Part shown: in pieces, positions 62,246-64,000 of the stretch
Layout of the letters: each line of letters starts with the position of its first letter
Numbering within the stretch: position 1 is the stretch's first letter
Source of the DNA: Paraburkholderia atlantica
GTDB lineage: Bacteria; Pseudomonadota; Gammaproteobacteria; Burkholderiales; Burkholderiaceae
DNA: 64,000 nucleotides
Direction: 5' to 3'
Assembly (NCBI RefSeq): GCF_009362785.1
Contig: NZ_WHNQ01000013.1
Span: 62,001 to 126,000, forward strand
Translations under genes and position numbers: made by a program
The notes under the pieces: generated by a model
The model's database searches: none
The model's input: only the letters and a program-made list of their open reading frames with translations
What the model was told of the DNA's origin: nothing

Positions 62246-63427
62246 TTGTCCCATAACATCAATATCGATCCCGCAATTCGCGAGCAGGCTGCCGAATTCG
62301 TCGAATTGCGCCGGCGCATTCATGCACATCCGGAACTGGGATTCGAAGAAGTCGAAACGAGCCGGCTCGTCGCCGAGAAACTTAAGGAATGGGGTTATCA
62401 GGTTACTGAAGGCATCGGTGGCACGGGGGTGGTCGGCCGTCTGAAACTCGGCGACGGCACGCGCGCGATCGGTATTCGCGCGGACATGGACGCGCTGCCG
62501 ATCATCGAGGACACCGGTCTGCCGTATGCGAGCCGGGTGCACGGCAAGATGCATGCATGCGGGCACGACGGACACACGGCGATCCTGCTGGCGGCCGCGC
62601 ATTACTTTGCACAAACGCGGCGCTTCGACGGCACGTTGAACCTGATCTTCCAGCCGGCCGAAGAGGGGCAGGGCGGCGCCGTGCGGATGATGGAAGAGGG
62701 TCTGTTCGAGCGCTTTCCGTGCGACGCGGTCTACGCGCTGCATAACGCACCGGGCGTGCCGGTCGGCATGTTCATCGTGCAGCAGGGCGCGATGGCGGCA
62801 TCGGCCGATCTGGTGACGGTCACACTGACAGGCAAGGGCATGCACGCCGCGATGCCGCATCTGAGCCGCGATCCCGTGGTGGCTGCCGCGAGCATCGTGA
62901 TGGCACTGCAGACCATCGTCGCGCGCAACGTGCCGCCGGCCGATGCCGCGGTGCTGACCGTCGGTGCGATCCAGGCCGGCACCGTGCACAACGTCGTGCC
63001 CAACACGGCGACGATCCTGTTGACCGTGCGCACGCTCAGCAACGAGGTCCAGCAACTGATCGAAACGCGCTTGCGCGAGATCGTCGAGAGCCAGGCGGCC
63101 AGCTTCGGCGTCAGTGCGCACATCGACTATCAGCGGGTCACGCGCGTGCTGATGAACACCGCTCAGGAGACCGCGCGCGCTCGCGAAGCGGTTGCCGCGG
63201 TGGTCGGCGCACAGAACATCCTGCCGCTGCCGCCGGGCATGATGGGCGGTGAGGACTTCTCGTGGATGCTGGAGAAAGTGCCGGGCTGCTACGTCGCGCT
63301 CGGCAACGGTCACGAAGGTCACGGCAGCTGCATGATCCACAACCCCGGCTACGACTTCAACGATCAGGCGCTGCCGATCGGCGTCGCGTACTGGGCCGCG
63401 CTCGTCGAGCAATACCTCTCAACCTGA
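62246..63427 (+). CDS. M20-family amidohydrolase (hippurate hydrolase/aminoacylase-like)
   Basis: A 393-residue zinc or manganese peptidase-like amidohydrolase. It starts with TTG at 62246 behind AGAGGAGA, the best placed start. The metal ligands are in HACGHDGH (C105, H107) and QPAEEG (E139/E140), with GIRADMDALP before them and the dimerisation domain (about 180-290) containing GKGMHAAMPHLSRDP. HipO-type enzymes cleave N-acyl or N-benzoyl amino acids. It lacks a signal peptide, so acts in the cytoplasm. Two ArcD-like transporters and a porin flank it; a catabolic cluster for an N-acyl amino acid is a reasonable guess. C-terminal GGEDFSWMLEKVPG is typical. Confidence 0.93.
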   Translation: MSHNINIDPAIREQAAEFVELRRRIHAHPELGFEEVETSRLVAEKLKEWGYQVTEGIGGTGVVGRLKLGDGTRAIGIRADMDALPIIEDTGLPYASRVHGKMHACGHDGHTAILLAAAHYFAQTRRFDGTLNLIFQPAEEGQGGAVRMMEEGLFERFPCDAVYALHNAPGVPVGMFIVQQGAMAASADLVTVTLTGKGMHAAMPHLSRDPVVAAASIVMALQTIVARNVPPADAAVLTVGAIQAGTVHNVVPNTATILLTVRTLSNEVQQLIETRLREIVESQAASFGVSAHIDYQRVTRVLMNTAQETARAREAVAAVVGAQNILPLPPGMMGGEDFSWMLEKVPGCYVALGNGHEGHGSCMIHNPGYDFNDQALPIGVAYWAALVEQYLST

Positions 63428-63504
63428 ACTTCGCCAATTCGCGTTTCGCCGACCCGGCGTGCGGCCGGGCCGGTGGCCAGACTACGTCCATATCGGGGAT
63501 TCAC

Positions 63505-64000
63505 ATGAACTATAAAAAGACCGTTTGCGCCGCGGCCGTGGCGCTGATGTCTCATGCGGCCTGGGCCGACTCATATCTGCAGCAGTGGCTGTCGGCGTGG
63601 CCGTCGATGGAAAGCGCGATCCAGCAGAACGGCGTTCAGCTGTACGGCGCCGTCGACATGGGTCTGAACTTCCAGAGCGTCAGCGGCACCTCGAAGTGGC
63701 AAACGCAGAGCGGCGGCGTTCATACGTCGCAATTCGGGTTGTTTGGCCGCGAAGATCTGGGCGGCGGCCTGAAGGCGGAATTCAACCTCGAAAACGGCTT
63801 CATGGCGAACAACGGTGCGTTCGGCACCAGCAATACGCTGTTCGACCGCGCCGCGTGGGTCGGGCTGAACTCGGCGACATGGGGTGTGGTGCGCCTCGGC
63901 TTGCAACCGACCGCGAACCTGCCGGAAGTCATCGACCCATTCGGCGAAGTGACGACGAACTCGGTTGTCGCGTGGCTCGCCGGTGGTGCGGTGCAGACGC
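63505..64000 (+). CDS. Gram-negative porin, partial
   Basis: The first 165 residues of an outer-membrane porin that runs off the right edge. A signal peptide (MNYKKTVCAAAVALMSHAAWA) is followed by an unusual 22-residue insertion, DSYLQQWLSAWPSMESAIQQ, before the normal first strand GVQLYGAVDMGLNFQS. FGLFGREDLGGGLKAEFNLENG and WVGLNSATWGVVRLGLQ match porin strands. A GGGGA ribosome site precedes the ATG. It lies 77 bp after the amidohydrolase and may share its transcript, providing outer-membrane entry for that substrate. Confidence 0.93.
   Translation, partial: MNYKKTVCAAAVALMSHAAWADSYLQQWLSAWPSMESAIQQNGVQLYGAVDMGLNFQSVSGTSKWQTQSGGVHTSQFGLFGREDLGGGLKAEFNLENGFMANNGAFGTSNTLFDRAAWVGLNSATWGVVRLGLQPTANLPEVIDPFGEVTTNSVVAWLAGGAVQT

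Overview
The window reads as part of the second chromosome or a megaplasmid of a GC-rich beta-proteobacterium of the Burkholderia/Paraburkholderia group. The evidence is high GC with strongly GC-ending codons, Burkholderia-type trimeric porins, and above all a complete non-DnaA replication/partition module (Rep initiator, iterons, ParA, ParB) among accessory catabolic genes. No rRNA, tRNA, CRISPR array or intact insertion sequence was seen.

Region 1 (1-22400) is a plant-polysaccharide block. A leftward operon (8503 down to 1) encodes a sugar ABC importer, a GH3 glycosidase, an SDR resembling D-xylose 1-dehydrogenase and an SMP-30 lactonase: import, hydrolysis, then oxidation of a released pentose. 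A divergent LacI gene (8747) and TAACGTTA-type operators sit at its head. A PIN/Phd toxin-antitoxin pair and an orphan copy of that operator separate it from a second leftward operon (17061-11184): a sugar ABC importer with a GH1 beta-glucosidase and a second LacI. A 14-bp palindrome (TGAAAGCGCTTTCA) occurs before the second LacI, before its operon and before a secreted GH10 xylanase (21212). A different palindrome links a porin (18562) with the same xylanase.

Region 2 (22400-43400) is mixed: a membrane-anchored alpha/beta hydrolase, small envelope proteins, a hipBA module in a lower-GC pocket, a FadR-type regulator divergent from a gamma-glutamyltransferase/MFS/GAF/MFS cluster with paired operators, an RcnB-like protein, arcA-arcD without arcB or arcC, a tight four-gene operon (GFA enzyme, 40-residue secreted peptide, response regulator, histidine kinase), and a patatin plus GntP-family transporter pair.

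Region 3 (43400-48250) is the replicon core. A leftward Rep gene and a rightward parAB operon flank about 1 kb holding 12 exact ACCTCACC octamers that point toward each other across an AT-rich, A-tract segment. Two TCTAGA-cored palindromes just after parB are candidate centromere sites. Region 4 (48250-52330) is gene-poor and contains a decayed alpha/beta-hydrolase pseudogene. Region 5 (52331-64000) has a three-gene RND efflux operon joined by ATGA overlaps, two ArcD-like APC transporters, a LysR gene divergent from an M20 amidohydrolase, and the start of another porin.

All family calls come from motifs and remembered family features; no database search was possible. ABC and efflux substrates are inferences from context.
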